Shown here: positions 17,917 through 27,254 of the stretch, piece by piece
Layout of the letters: each line of letters begins with the position of its first letter
How positions within the stretch are numbered: position 1 is the first letter of the stretch
DNA from: Maribacter sp. 4G9
GTDB lineage: Bacteria; Bacteroidota; Bacteroidia; Flavobacteriales; Flavobacteriaceae
NCBI RefSeq assembly: GCF_002742265.1
Contig: NZ_MDGL01000032.1
Span: 1-64,000 of the forward strand
Direction: 5' to 3'
DNA length: 64,000 bases
Translations under genes and position numbers: made by a program
The notes under the pieces: generated by a model
What the model was told of the DNA's origin: nothing
The model's database searches: none
The model's input: the letters and a program-made list of their open reading frames with translations, nothing else

Positions 17917-18903
17917 TTAAGTTGTCATTATTTCTGAGACACGGATAAGTTCCTTGTCTATTTTAGTATGCCCTTTGATCGCTTTATTAATGGGAGTAAG
18001 GGTTATTTTATTATCCTGAACGCCAACCATGAGACTGGTTTTTCCCTCCAGTAGTGATTCCACGGCCTTTACACCCATTCTACTGGCCAATACACGGTCG
18101 TAACAAGAGGGTGCGCCTCCACGTTGCATATGCCCCAAAACGGATACCCTCACATCGTATATCGGAAGATGTTTTTCCACATACTCTTTGAGCTCAAATA
18201 CATTTTTACCCGTTTTGTCACCTTCGGCCACAATAACGATACTTGAAGATTTCCCCGACTCCTTACTTCTCTTTAAAGATTCCAACAACCGGTCTAAACC
18301 TAGGTTTTCCTCTGGAATCAAAATCTCCTCGGCACCTGCGCCAACACCCGCATTTAAGGCGATATGTCCAACATCCCTGCCCATAACTTCCACGAAGAAC
18401 AAACGGTTGTGGGAACTGGCCGTATCCCTTATCTTATCAATGCAATCGACCACTGTATTCAATGCCGTATCGAAACCAAGTGTAAAACTTGTCCCAAAAA
18501 TATCGTTGTCAATGGTTCCCGGGATTCCCATAATAGGGAAGTCGAATTCCTTATTGAAAATCATTGCGCCCGTAAAACTACCATCACCACCAATGACAAC
18601 GAAAGCATCAATACCTGCGGCGACCAATTGATCATGGGCCCTTTTCCTTCCTTCAGGAGTTCTAAACTCCATACATCTGGCAGATTTTAATATAGTACCT
18701 CCCTTGTTGATGATATTGTTGACGCTTCTGGCATCCATAGGCTTAAAATCCCCTTCTATCATACCTTGATACCCCCTGTAGATCCCAACACAATCAACCT
18801 TCATATACGCACATGTTCTAACTACGGAACGTATGGCCGCATTCATTCCGGGAGAATCACCCCCAGAAGTTAGCACTGCTATTTTTTTTATGTTTGAAGA
18901 CAT
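17917..18903 (-). CDS. pfkA: ATP-dependent 6-phosphofructokinase
   Basis: This 328-residue enzyme phosphorylates fructose-6-phosphate to the 1,6-bisphosphate. The ATG at 18903 was chosen: the 34 codons upstream in the same frame are non-homologous and overlap the likely promoter. Motifs are AVLTSGGDSPGMNAAIRS (ATP site), GGDGSFTGA, GIPGTIDND with the catalytic Asp, and VEVMGRDVGHIAL. It is co-transcribed with gap. Fructose-6-phosphate from the amino-sugar recycling locus at 51-60 kb would enter glycolysis here. Confidence 0.96.
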   Translation of the reverse strand: MSSNIKKIAVLTSGGDSPGMNAAIRSVVRTCAYMKVDCVGIYRGYQGMIEGDFKPMDARSVNNIINKGGTILKSARCMEFRTPEGRKRAHDQLVAAGIDAFVVIGGDGSFTGAMIFNKEFDFPIMGIPGTIDNDIFGTSFTLGFDTALNTVVDCIDKIRDTASSHNRLFFVEVMGRDVGHIALNAGVGAGAEEILIPEENLGLDRLLESLKRSKESGKSSSIVIVAEGDKTGKNVFELKEYVEKHLPIYDVRVSVLGHMQRGGAPSCYDRVLASRMGVKAVESLLEGKTSLMVGVQDNKITLTPINKAIKGHTKIDKELIRVSEIMTT

Positions 18904-18984
18904 CCGAAAAATTAAGCCAACGAAATTAGTAAAACTTCTTTCAATTATGAAATGTGTGACCAATGACTTTGGGCATAAAAGCCT

Positions 18985-19017
18985 CAAATAATATAAGTAT
19001 GTCACATTTTAACCAAA
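18985..19017 (-). promoter_or_regulatory. Probable pfkA-gap promoter
   Basis: On the minus strand TTTG (19017-19014) lies 20 bp before TATTATTTG (18993-18985), which is the -7 box with one extra base. It is about 80 bases before the pfkA ATG. Confidence 0.35.
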
Positions 19018-19078
19018 AAATGACCTAAACCTGTATTTAATTAACATTGGACCAGGAATCCAAAATCAAAAAAAGAAT

Positions 19079-22000
19079 TTAGAAGGATTTTGGTTTTGCA
19101 TAAAAGTTGAGCAAACTATCCTTTCCCATTACAGAAATTGGTGGTTCTTGTGGCTCAATGATCTTGACTCCAGGGGGATTCTGCTTTGTATCCTTATTGA
19201 GTATTTTCCTGAACAGTTCCTTAAAGCTATCAAAGTCGACTTCATAAGATAAGCCAGCGCCCTGGGTAGATCCTTGTTGATCAGGAAGGAAGGCCTGGAT
19301 TTCACTTTGCCTGCTGAAGAATTTTGCACTCAAACTTCCTTCCTCGTTCAACAGTAATTGAATTTCAAAATCCCCTGCAACCAAGGTTTCACTGGTCCCG
19401 CCCACCGGAACCCCTACTTTACCATTGAACAATACCCGATCCGAGATTTGCGTGGAGACCGTTACACCTATCCTATCGTCTGTTTCCAATTGGGCCCCTT
19501 GATACCCTTGTTCGTAGGACAGACCAAAATTCAACTTGTCATTTCCGCCGCCCAAAAGTGAATTCAATATACCCGATGCACTTTGTACCAAGTTGCCCGT
19601 AATGGCCTGTTGGTTGATTCCACTCTGGTCGTTCACAAAATTTCCCTGGGCCAAAAGGAATATGGCATTTTTCTCGGCCACCGTTGGATCCTGTAAGGCA
19701 TATTCCAGCTCAGATTTAACAATGGAGTTCGTGCCCGGAAAATCAATGCCAAATTCAATATCGGGGTTTTGAAGTTCACCGGTCAACTGAATGATCACAT
19801 CCGTTGGTATTCTTTGGGTATATCCCTGATTTTCCAATAGGGGCGCAGGGTTTGCGGTCAGTGAATATACCGCTTCCATATTCAATTGGGCCTCAAGGGG
19901 TTTTTGATTCCAGTTTATCTGGCCCCCGGGCTCCACGATAAATGTCTTATCTATTATGCCGCCAAATTTGTACCTGAATTGCCCTGTCACTACCACAAAA
20001 TCTCCATACATTTCAAATTTGCCATTCGTGTTTATCTGTATTAGAAGGATACCTTCCCCAGTACCTTTTAAGGAACTTCCGGTTTTGGTATCCGTCACGA
20101 TTTCCACCTCGGCCTCTGGGGTAACATCCAAATTGAATTCCAATTCCAGTCCTTGGTAATCCTTTAATTGCCGTTGTTCGTCGATAGAATTGACCTTATC
20201 CTTTTCCACAAAATTGATAAAGGAGTAGTCCCCTACACTCGCTACATCGCTTAAGGGTATTTTCAAGGAAGTTCCCCTGGCCGTTTCTCCATCAACGGTT
20301 ATGTTCAAAGCGGTTGTTGGCCCATAAATTCTTCCTGTACCATTAAGATAGCCTGTTCCATAATAGAGATCACCTTCCTTAAACTCCGTATTTAAGATCA
20401 AGAATCTATTGTTATTGGTGTCCACATTGAAATTTAATACCCAATTGTCAAAATAACTGTGGGTGATGGTGCCGTCCAAATTGGCCCGTGTACCCATGGA
20501 AACGTCTGAAAGCGCAATATTTTCAAAATCAAAAGTCTGGTTTTCCAACCGTACCCTAGATCTTGGGGCAAAGGCATAGTCGACATTTAAATAGGGTATG
20601 GCAATGCCAGCATTTTCCAAGGTCACCAATCCGTTGAAGTTTGGATTGTCAACAGGTCCCGTCACATTGACCCTCCCCTCTAGATCACCCCGAATATGGT
20701 CAATTACGCCCTCGCCCAAAGGATTGAATGGATCTAGTGGGAACTTATTGAAATTGGCTACCAAATTTGCCGTGGGCATTTCCTCCCTATTCTCGATTTT
20801 GCCCACAACACCAAACTTCTCGACACCATTGTCAGACAGTTGTGAATTTACCTGAAACTCCGTTAAATCCCTATTCCCCACGATACTTATGGCCAAATCC
20901 CCCATGGGCATGTCATTGATGGCAAATCGATCTATGTTCAAATTGGAAGAAGGTAGGTAAATACCATCCTTTTGTAATATGTTCAGGTTCCCGTTAACCT
21001 CCCCTTGCAACTTTAGACTGTCTATTACCGGTGTAATTTTGTTTAGGGATACAATTTTAAACTGAAGCTGAAGGTCCTTATAGGTAGAGTCTGCCAATTG
21101 TCCACGCAACCTGATCTGCTCCTCTTCATCATTGTTCATGACGATTTCCTCAATTGAAATACTGTCAAGGGCCCTATTTAGAATCACCTTGTTTTTGGTA
21201 TTCCCGTCCTTGTTCAAAATCCATTTGTTCCCCTTAAAACTGACATCAGAGGTTTTTAGACCTATGACCGATTTGTTATCCGCATTGAACGTATGGTAAA
21301 AGTTGAGGTTGTAGCTATCATTATATTCACTGCCACCTTTAAATTCAGACCTAAAGAATAACGTGTCCTTCAAGGTAGTGTTTATGAGATTGAAATCCTT
21401 TACATCATAATAGGGCGTCTTTAGGTCCCCAACTGAAACATAGGTATTGAACAACGGGTTTTTATTGTCGATTTTCACTTCAATATTATCTGCTTCATTC
21501 CCGTACGCCACGATACTGGGCGATTCAAAGTTCAGTTTAAAATCCCCCTCGTCAGACACTATTTTACCACGAATAAAAGTGTTTGGGTCAAAACGTACTT
21601 CTGGAAAGAAAACATCTACAATCTTGTTGTAGATTTTAAAATTAAAGCTCAGGTTTTGTCCGCTAGAAATCTTGAAAGGTCGGTAGTTGGTATAAATACT
21701 ACCAATGGAATTCTGCACCAATTTACCCAATTCCCTCACCTTGAAATTGCCTTTCATAAATCCTGTGATAATATCTGGGGAATTTATATCTATCACCCTT
21801 ACGGAATCACTTTCAAAAGCGGAGGAAATGGTGAAATCCTCAAAATAATAGGTATCGTTTATATTCTGGAAATTGGTCTTGGTAAAATTTACGTCCCCAA
21901 CGATGTTGTCCAAAGTATTTCCACGGATGTTCATACTTACATCGCCCTTGAAAATGGATACACTGTCATTAATAAAATTCAGTCGTTTTAAATCCGCATA

Positions 22001-23512
22001 GTCTACGGAAGCCTTAAAATTGAAATTGTTGCTTTCCTCTCCAAAATCGGCCAGACCTTTAAAGTTAAACTTTAAGTTCTCATCATTGCTAGTCAAGGAA
22101 CCATCGAACAATTGTTCCTTCAAGATACCGGACACCTTAATATCCTGATAATTATAATTATTGAACTCTATGGAATAGATCTGCCCAATAACCTCGGTAT
22201 TCAATTTTTCCGAAACGAATCCCTGCCCTTCCACGTTAAAGTCAAGATTGGTTTTACCCAGACTTTTACTATTTACAAATTCGCCCAAATCAAAATCTAT
22301 AAGTGAAATAAACCCTGTATATGTGGCATTGTCGATATTGTTGAAATTGGTCAAAACAATATCAGAATAACTACTACCAACCGCGGTATTTAGATTCACT
22401 TTTGCATCAATGGAAGAGTCCGTAACGAGCGCATCTCCCCGGATCGTGAACTGTCCCAACTTGCTGAAAGTTGATGGTAACGAATTACCTATCAAATTGG
22501 GCAAAAGCGCATTCAATTGGTAGTAACTGCTGGTTACATTTCGCATGCGTGCATCCAGTATAAAGGATTCCTGTTTATTAAATAGGTGTTTAAAATTGAA
22601 ATCCCCCCTAATACCGGTATTATCGGAAACCAGAAAAAGATTATTAATGTTTATGTCGTTCAATACACCGTTTAAACTAGCGGTAAGGGTCGCTGTTTTT
22701 CCTTGTCCAAATTCGTTATAAACCAAATTGATTTCATCGAAGGAAACCGTTGATTCCTCAAAATCGGCCACTACATTTACCTTATTCAAGAAATCCTTAA
22801 AATCCTCTCTATTGTAGTTGAATACAATAGTTCCATCAAGATTGGAAAGCGGCGTCTTGATTTGAAGGGAATCAAAACGCATTTGTTCCTTGGTATATTT
22901 AAACTCCGTTTTTAAGTTTTCGACAAGGACTCCCCTTTTGCTCAAAAAGGACATTCTATCGATACCTGCCGTTACTTCCGGCCCAAGAATTTGAAAGTCG
23001 TTCGCCTCTATGTTCAAATTCTTAAAATGTAAAGCTTCCTCGTTTTCCAGATTTTCGTCAATGTATTGGAACCTGCTGTTTTCAATAGCTACATGGGAGG
23101 AGGAAAAAAAGAAGGGTGGAGTCCCGGGAGCCCGGGGTTTACCATCATCCAATTTGTCCACAAAGACATTTATATTGGTCTCCTGCTCGCCAAAATAGGT
23201 TTTAAGTTTAAAGTGAAGTTCGTCAATTTCAATGTCTCCAAACTCCAACCGTCCCTTTGCCAAATTCCCTATACTGACTATGGAAGTTTTCAATTCGTTG
23301 ATATAAAACAATGTATCCTGCCTATAATCCTCCACGTAAATTCCATTAAGAGAAGTATCCCAGGATATTAAGGAGACCCGTAATCTATACACATTGATAT
23401 TGGTACCAAACTCCTTATTTAAAGAGTCCGTAGCATACTTGGCAAGTGTAGTCTGTACAATAGGCAATGAGAGTACAATAGTCCCCAAAACACAGGTCAA
23501 CAAAAGAACCAA
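19079..23512 (-). CDS. tamB: TamB-like translocation and assembly module protein
   Basis: This inner-membrane-anchored periplasmic protein of about 1480 residues has the long beta-helical AsmA/TamB fold and a C-terminal TamB (DUF490) domain over the last 350 residues (GTGEGILLIQINTNG, RYKFGGIIDKTFIVEPGG, IQLTGELQNPDIEF). TamB proteins bridge the inner and outer membranes and move phospholipid or aid outer-membrane protein assembly. The coordinates begin at a TTG (23512). However, the frame stays open to 23575 and the preceding codons read NSPIKKLRKILVRTL, a typical basic n-region before the hydrophobic anchor. The true start is therefore probably further upstream at a non-ATG codon. It diverges from tsaD, and the two 5' ends are very close. 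Confidence 0.85.
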   Translation of the reverse strand: MVLLLTCVLGTIVLSLPIVQTTLAKYATDSLNKEFGTNINVYRLRVSLISWDTSLNGIYVEDYRQDTLFYINELKTSIVSIGNLAKGRLEFGDIEIDELHFKLKTYFGEQETNINVFVDKLDDGKPRAPGTPPFFFSSSHVAIENSRFQYIDENLENEEALHFKNLNIEANDFQILGPEVTAGIDRMSFLSKRGVLVENLKTEFKYTKEQMRFDSLQIKTPLSNLDGTIVFNYNREDFKDFLNKVNVVADFEESTVSFDEINLVYNEFGQGKTATLTASLNGVLNDININNLFLVSDNTGIRGDFNFKHLFNKQESFILDARMRNVTSSYYQLNALLPNLIGNSLPSTFSKLGQFTIRGDALVTDSSIDAKVNLNTAVGSSYSDIVLTNFNNIDNATYTGFISLIDFDLGEFVNSKSLGKTNLDFNVEGQGFVSEKLNTEVIGQIYSIEFNNYNYQDIKVSGILKEQLFDGSLTSNDENLKFNFKGLADFGEESNNFNFKASVDYADLKRLNFINDSVSIFKGDVSMNIRGNTLDNIVGDVNFTKTNFQNINDTYYFEDFTISSAFESDSVRVIDINSPDIITGFMKGNFKVRELGKLVQNSIGSIYTNYRPFKISSGQNLSFNFKIYNKIVDVFFPEVRFDPNTFIRGKIVSDEGDFKLNFESPSIVAYGNEADNIEVKIDNKNPLFNTYVSVGDLKTPYYDVKDFNLINTTLKDTLFFRSEFKGGSEYNDSYNLNFYHTFNADNKSVIGLKTSDVSFKGNKWILNKDGNTKNKVILNRALDSISIEEIVMNNDEEEQIRLRGQLADSTYKDLQLQFKIVSLNKITPVIDSLKLQGEVNGNLNILQKDGIYLPSSNLNIDRFAINDMPMGDLAISIVGNRDLTEFQVNSQLSDNGVEKFGVVGKIENREEMPTANLVANFNKFPLDPFNPLGEGVIDHIRGDLEGRVNVTGPVDNPNFNGLVTLENAGIAIPYLNVDYAFAPRSRVRLENQTFDFENIALSDVSMGTRANLDGTITHSYFDNWVLNFNVDTNNNRFLILNTEFKEGDLYYGTGYLNGTGRIYGPTTALNITVDGETARGTSLKIPLSDVASVGDYSFINFVEKDKVNSIDEQRQLKDYQGLELEFNLDVTPEAEVEIVTDTKTGSSLKGTGEGILLIQINTNGKFEMYGDFVVVTGQFRYKFGGIIDKTFIVEPGGQINWNQKPLEAQLNMEAVYSLTANPAPLLENQGYTQRIPTDVIIQLTGELQNPDIEFGIDFPGTNSIVKSELEYALQDPTVAEKNAIFLLAQGNFVNDQSGINQQAITGNLVQSASGILNSLLGGGNDKLNFGLSYEQGYQGAQLETDDRIGVTVSTQISDRVLFNGKVGVPVGGTSETLVAGDFEIQLLLNEEGSLSAKFFSRQSEIQAFLPDQQGSTQGAGLSYEVDFDSFKELFRKILNKDTKQNPPGVKIIEPQEPPISVMGKDSLLNFYAKPKSF

Positions 23513-23542
23513 AAGTGTTCTAACCAGTATTTTTCTAAGTTT

Positions 23543-23571
23543 TTTGATAGGGCTATTATGTTTTACCTTTG
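23543..23571 (+). promoter_or_regulatory. Promoter of tsaD
   Basis: TTTG (23543-23546), a 17-bp spacer and TACCTTTG (23564-23571) match the Bacteroidota -33/-7 boxes. Transcription would begin near 23578, downstream of the ATG at 23558, so that ATG cannot be used from this promoter. Confidence 0.55.
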
Positions 23572-23596
23572 TATTTCAATTTTTATTCCAAACCCG

Positions 23597-24625
23597 TTGC
23601 AAAACGAAACAATTTATATTCTGGCCATTGAATCCTCCTGTGACGACACTTCCGTAGCGGTACTAGAAAACGATACCATGCTGAGCAATGTGGTCGCTTC
23701 CCAAAAAATTCACGAGGAATATGGCGGGGTCGTACCAGAACTGGCTTCCCGTGCCCATCAACAAAATATTGTCCCGATCACCAACCTAGCCCTAGCTAAA
23801 GCAAATATCGATAAAAATCAATTATCCGCCATAGCATTTACACGCGGACCTGGTCTTTTAGGTTCGCTGTTGGTTGGCACCTCCTTTGCCAAATCACTAT
23901 CCCTTGCCCTAGGGATTCCATTAATAGAGGTAAATCACATGCAGGCCCATATATTGGCACATTTTATTAAGGCCGAAAATATGAAGCCCCCTACGTTTCC
24001 CTTCCTTGCCCTTACCATTAGTGGCGGGCATACCCAAATCGTAAAAGTGACCAACTATTTTGACATGGAAATTTTGGGACAAACCTTGGACGACGCGGTT
24101 GGTGAGGCATTTGACAAGAGTGCCAAAATACTGGGACTACCCTACCCTGGTGGACCATTGATCGATACATATGCCGCAAGTGGAAACCCATATGCCTTTG
24201 AATTCCCAATACCCAAGGTTAAAGACCTAAACTTTAGTTTTAGCGGTCTCAAAACGAGCATCCTCTATTTCGTTCAAAAACAAACGATACAAAACCAAAA
24301 CTTTATTGAGGAGAATCTGGAGGACTTGTGTTCGTCCATTCAATACACCATTATCACTATTCTTATGGGAAAACTTAAAAAGGCCGTCAAAAAAACCGGA
24401 ATTAAGAGAATTGCCATTGGTGGCGGGGTCTCCGCAAACTCAGGAATTAGGAAGGCCTTAAAAGATGCCGAAACAGCATGGGGTTGGACTACTTATGTGC
24501 CCAATTTTGAATTTTGTACCGATAATGCAGGTATGATCGGGATAGTGGGATATTATAAATACAAATCCGGCCAATTTGCAGGACAGGAAACCTCTGCCAA
24601 AGCCCGATACCACTTAACCTCCTAA
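23597..24625 (+). CDS. tsaD: tRNA threonylcarbamoyladenosine transferase TsaD
   Basis: This 342-residue ASKHA-fold enzyme transfers the threonylcarbamoyl group onto A37 of ANN-decoding tRNAs, working with TsaB and TsaE. Motifs are YILAIESSCDDTSVAVL, the metal ligands in NHMQAHILAH, TISGGHTQIV, GLPYPGGP and GGGVSANSGIRKAL. The TTG at 23597 is proposed as start: it gives the standard length, and the only upstream ATG (23558) lies inside the matching promoter. rsmE follows 2 bp after the stop, so the two are co-transcribed. Confidence 0.93.
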   Translation: MQNETIYILAIESSCDDTSVAVLENDTMLSNVVASQKIHEEYGGVVPELASRAHQQNIVPITNLALAKANIDKNQLSAIAFTRGPGLLGSLLVGTSFAKSLSLALGIPLIEVNHMQAHILAHFIKAENMKPPTFPFLALTISGGHTQIVKVTNYFDMEILGQTLDDAVGEAFDKSAKILGLPYPGGPLIDTYAASGNPYAFEFPIPKVKDLNFSFSGLKTSILYFVQKQTIQNQNFIEENLEDLCSSIQYTIITILMGKLKKAVKKTGIKRIAIGGGVSANSGIRKALKDAETAWGWTTYVPNFEFCTDNAGMIGIVGYYKYKSGQFAGQETSAKARYHLTS

Positions 24626-24627
24626 AC

Positions 24628-25335
24628 ATGCAACTATTCTATAATCCCCATTTGGACGAAACCTCATCCCAATTTTCTTTCGATACCGAAGAAAGCAAAC
24701 ATATGGTACGTGTTCTAAGAAAAAAAGTGAACGATGAAGTCTTGATTACGAACGGTAGAGGATTGATGCTCAGTGCCAAGATTACCGACAGCAATCCAAA
24801 AAAATGCGCCGTTGAAATTACCGGCGTAAAAAAAGTACATCGAAAAAATCATTGGCTCCACATGATAGTGGCACCTACCAAAATGAACGATAGGTTCGAA
24901 TGGTTCCTGGAAAAGGCTACGGAAATCGGCGTGAACGAAATCACCCCTGTTCTTTGTGAACATTCAGAACGTAAAACAATAAAATTGGACCGTTATACCA
25001 AGGTAATACAGTCCGCCATGAAACAATCGATGCAGGCCTATTTGCCCAAATTGAACGACTTGACCAATTTCAACGAAATCATTGATATACCTAGGGAAGG
25101 CGGTCTATTTATCGCCCATTGCGATGATTCTGAAAAATATGAATTAAAAAGGCGCGTAATCCCAGACAAACCCATTACCATTTTGATCGGACCGGAAGGT
25201 GACTTTTCGGCTAAGGAAATTAAAGTGGCAAAGGAAAAGGGATATCTTCCCGTCTCCATGGGGAGAAATAGGTTACGTACGGAAACCGCTGCCATTGTGG
25301 CCTGTACCACAGTAGCCATAATCAATAATGGTTAA
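24628..25335 (+). CDS. rsmE: 16S rRNA (uracil-1498-N3)-methyltransferase RsmE
   Basis: This 235-residue SPOUT-fold methyltransferase modifies U1498 of 16S rRNA using S-adenosylmethionine. It has an N-terminal PUA-like domain (HMVRVLRKKVNDEVLITNG), then the SPOUT motifs: EKATEIGVNEITPVL, ILIGPEGDFS, and the C-terminal knot MGRNRLRTETAAIVA. Length is standard. It starts 2 bp after tsaD. Confidence 0.95.
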   Translation: MQLFYNPHLDETSSQFSFDTEESKHMVRVLRKKVNDEVLITNGRGLMLSAKITDSNPKKCAVEITGVKKVHRKNHWLHMIVAPTKMNDRFEWFLEKATEIGVNEITPVLCEHSERKTIKLDRYTKVIQSAMKQSMQAYLPKLNDLTNFNEIIDIPREGGLFIAHCDDSEKYELKRRVIPDKPITILIGPEGDFSAKEIKVAKEKGYLPVSMGRNRLRTETAAIVACTTVAIINNG

Positions 25336-25382
25336 ATATTTCAAGGCCACATTTTCATGTGTTTATTTTTATTGTTTTCATG

Positions 25383-25444
25383 GGTTACATGTAACCTTTG
25401 ATGATTAAATTCATGACGATGTGCGTATAAGGATTATTATAATC
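25383..25444. promoter_or_regulatory. Two palindromes upstream of the DUF4159 gene
   Basis: GGTTACATGTAACC at 25383-25396 is a perfect 14-bp palindrome, and GATTATTATAATC at 25432-25444 a perfect 13-bp one. Both lie between rsmE and the promoter-like -7 box at 25472, so they are candidate binding sites for a dimeric regulator. Confidence 0.35.
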
Positions 25445-25471
25445 ATGTCGGTTTCATAAGTACTTAATGCT

Positions 25472-25479
25472 TATTTTTG
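25472..25479 (+). promoter_or_regulatory. -7 box before the DUF4159 gene
   Basis: TATTTTTG matches TAnnTTTG. A TTTC at 25452-25455 could be a weak -33, at 16 bp. Transcription would start about 12 bases before the ATG at 25498. Confidence 0.35.
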
Positions 25480-25497
25480 AAAGATAGGTTTAGTCCC

Positions 25498-26145
25498 ATG
25501 CAAAAAATACTGGTCACTTTATTACTGCTTGTTGGTTTTGGCTTATCCACCAAAGCTCAGGAGATTGCCATTTTGAAATATCAAGGTGGTGGGGATTGGT
25601 ATGCGAATCCATCGGCCCTGCCCAATTTGATAGCTTTTTGCAATTCAACTATTGGGACCCGGTTAAACGCGAAACCAGAAACGGTAGAAGTGGGAAGCAA
25701 CTCCATTTTTCAATATCCCTTTTTACATATGACCGGCCACGGAAATGTGGTTTTTTCATTGGAAGAAAAAGAAAACTTGAGGGATTATCTCCTTTCCGGT
25801 GGATTTTTACATATTGACGATAACTACGGTATGCGGGAATATATCATTGGCCAAATCGAGGAGTTATTCCCCAATAGCGACCTGGAGGAAATAGGTCTGG
25901 ACCATCCCATTTTCTCACAGGAGTTCAAATTTCCACAAGGCTTGCCCAAAATACACGAGCATGACGGTAAAAGACCACAGGCATTGGGAATATTTGAAAA
26001 CAAAAGACTGGTTTTATTATTGACTTTAGAATCCGATCTTGGGGATGGCTGGGAAGATCCGGCCGTACACAACGACCCGGAAGAAATAAGAAAAAAGGCC
26101 CTGCAAATGGGGGCGAATATAGTGTCCTACGTATTTAAAAATTGA
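25498..26145 (+). CDS. Exported DUF4159 domain protein
   Basis: This encodes 215 residues with a signal peptide (MQKILVTLLLLVGFGLSTKAQ). The rest is a DUF4159 domain, with AILKYQGGGDWYANPSAL, LHMTGHGNVVF, GGFLHIDDNYGMREYI, LDHPIFSQEF and GDGWEDPAVHNDP. The domain is related to class I glutamine-amidotransferase-like (ThuA-like) folds and its function is unknown. The ATG at 25498 was preferred to the TTG at 25477 because it begins the signal peptide and the TTG overlaps the -7 box. The AI-2E-type permease gene begins 2 bp after its stop, implying translational coupling. Confidence 0.85.
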   Translation: MQKILVTLLLLVGFGLSTKAQEIAILKYQGGGDWYANPSALPNLIAFCNSTIGTRLNAKPETVEVGSNSIFQYPFLHMTGHGNVVFSLEEKENLRDYLLSGGFLHIDDNYGMREYIIGQIEELFPNSDLEEIGLDHPIFSQEFKFPQGLPKIHEHDGKRPQALGIFENKRLVLLLTLESDLGDGWEDPAVHNDPEEIRKKALQMGANIVSYVFKN

Positions 26146-26147
26146 CC

Positions 26148-27248
26148 ATGACTTCTAAAACAATTGCCAACGGGATAATACGGGCAGTGGGAATAATCAC
26201 GGGAACACTTCTCCTGCTCTATTTTTTTTACATGATACGTTCCGTTTTGGCCTATCTGGCTGCAGCCGCCGTTATAGCCTTGATCGGAAGACCCGTTGTA
26301 CTCTTTTTTAGGCGAAGGTTGAATTTTCCCAACACGCTCGCCGTCATCCTTACCATGATTCTCATGGTAGGGATTTTAGCGGGAATCTTGGCGCTTTTCA
26401 TACCATTGATTACGGAACAGAGCAAAAATCTTTCCCTACTCAATATAGACGAACTCCAGAAAAGCATCAATACCCTTTATCTCAAAACCACCCAATATTT
26501 TGGCCTGTCCTCACATGTAGTGGAAGATGTAATTCAAGATTCGGAAATTGAGAGAAATATCATTCAAGGCCTGGATATAGGATTTGTGCCTAACTTCTTG
26601 AATTCCCTATTGGACATCCTGAGTTCTGCGAGCATCGGCTTGTTCTCCGTACTTTTTATTTCCTTTTTCTTCCTTAAGGATAGTACCCTTTTTCAAAATG
26701 GCCTGCTCATATTTGTTCCTAAAACAAAGGAAACCGGGACAGTAAACTCCATCGATAAAATCAACAATTTGCTTTCAAGATACTTCGTGGGGCTTCTCTT
26801 GCAAATATTTATCCTCTTTGTAATATATACGATAGTCCTTTTGATCGTGGGTATCGAGAATGCAATCGTTATCGCCTTTTTGTGCGCCCTCTTCAATATC
26901 ATACCATATATAGGACCCCTGATCGGTGGGGCCCTGATGATAACCCTAACCATGACCAGTAATTTGGGGGCCGATTTTAGCGAGGTGATCCTTCCCAAAA
27001 CGGGTTATGTGTTGATCGGACTGGCAATTGGTCAATTGGTGGATAATTTTTTCTCACAGCCCTTCATTTTTTCCAATAGTGTAAAGTCACACCCCTTGGA
27101 GATTTTTTTGGTCATCATCATTGCCGGGCTATTGTTCGGGGTTGTAGGCATGATCGTTGCCGTACCCGGCTATACGGCCATTAAGGTTATCCTAAAAGAG
27201 TTTTTGGCCGAAAACAAGATTGTCAAATCCCTTACCGAAAACCTTTAG
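26148..27248 (+). CDS. AI-2E family transporter (PerM-like permease)
   Basis: This 366-residue inner-membrane protein has about eight transmembrane helices: pairs near 10-60, one near 65-85, one near 155-180, then a cluster at 205-330. It carries the family motifs FIALLFI-like SIGLFSVLFISFFFLKD, NIIPYIGPLIG and a terminal GLLFGVVGMIVAVPGY. Members export varied solutes, including Na+/H+ exchange and, in a few cases, autoinducer-2. The name does not prove AI-2 transport here. The gene is coupled to the DUF4159 gene upstream and followed 6 bp later by a methyltransferase gene. Confidence 0.88.
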   Translation: MTSKTIANGIIRAVGIITGTLLLLYFFYMIRSVLAYLAAAAVIALIGRPVVLFFRRRLNFPNTLAVILTMILMVGILAGILALFIPLITEQSKNLSLLNIDELQKSINTLYLKTTQYFGLSSHVVEDVIQDSEIERNIIQGLDIGFVPNFLNSLLDILSSASIGLFSVLFISFFFLKDSTLFQNGLLIFVPKTKETGTVNSIDKINNLLSRYFVGLLLQIFILFVIYTIVLLIVGIENAIVIAFLCALFNIIPYIGPLIGGALMITLTMTSNLGADFSEVILPKTGYVLIGLAIGQLVDNFFSQPFIFSNSVKSHPLEIFLVIIIAGLLFGVVGMIVAVPGYTAIKVILKEFLAENKIVKSLTENL

Positions 27249-27254
27249 CACCCT

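Noticed and set aside
23558-23596. ATG at 23558 as tsaD start
   Set aside because: It lies inside the matched -33/-7 promoter and would add a 13-residue hydrophobic extension not found in the family.
26148-27248. Autoinducer-2 exporter as a firm function
   Set aside because: The family name covers transporters of varied solutes, and nothing in the neighbourhood (no luxS or lsr genes) supports AI-2.
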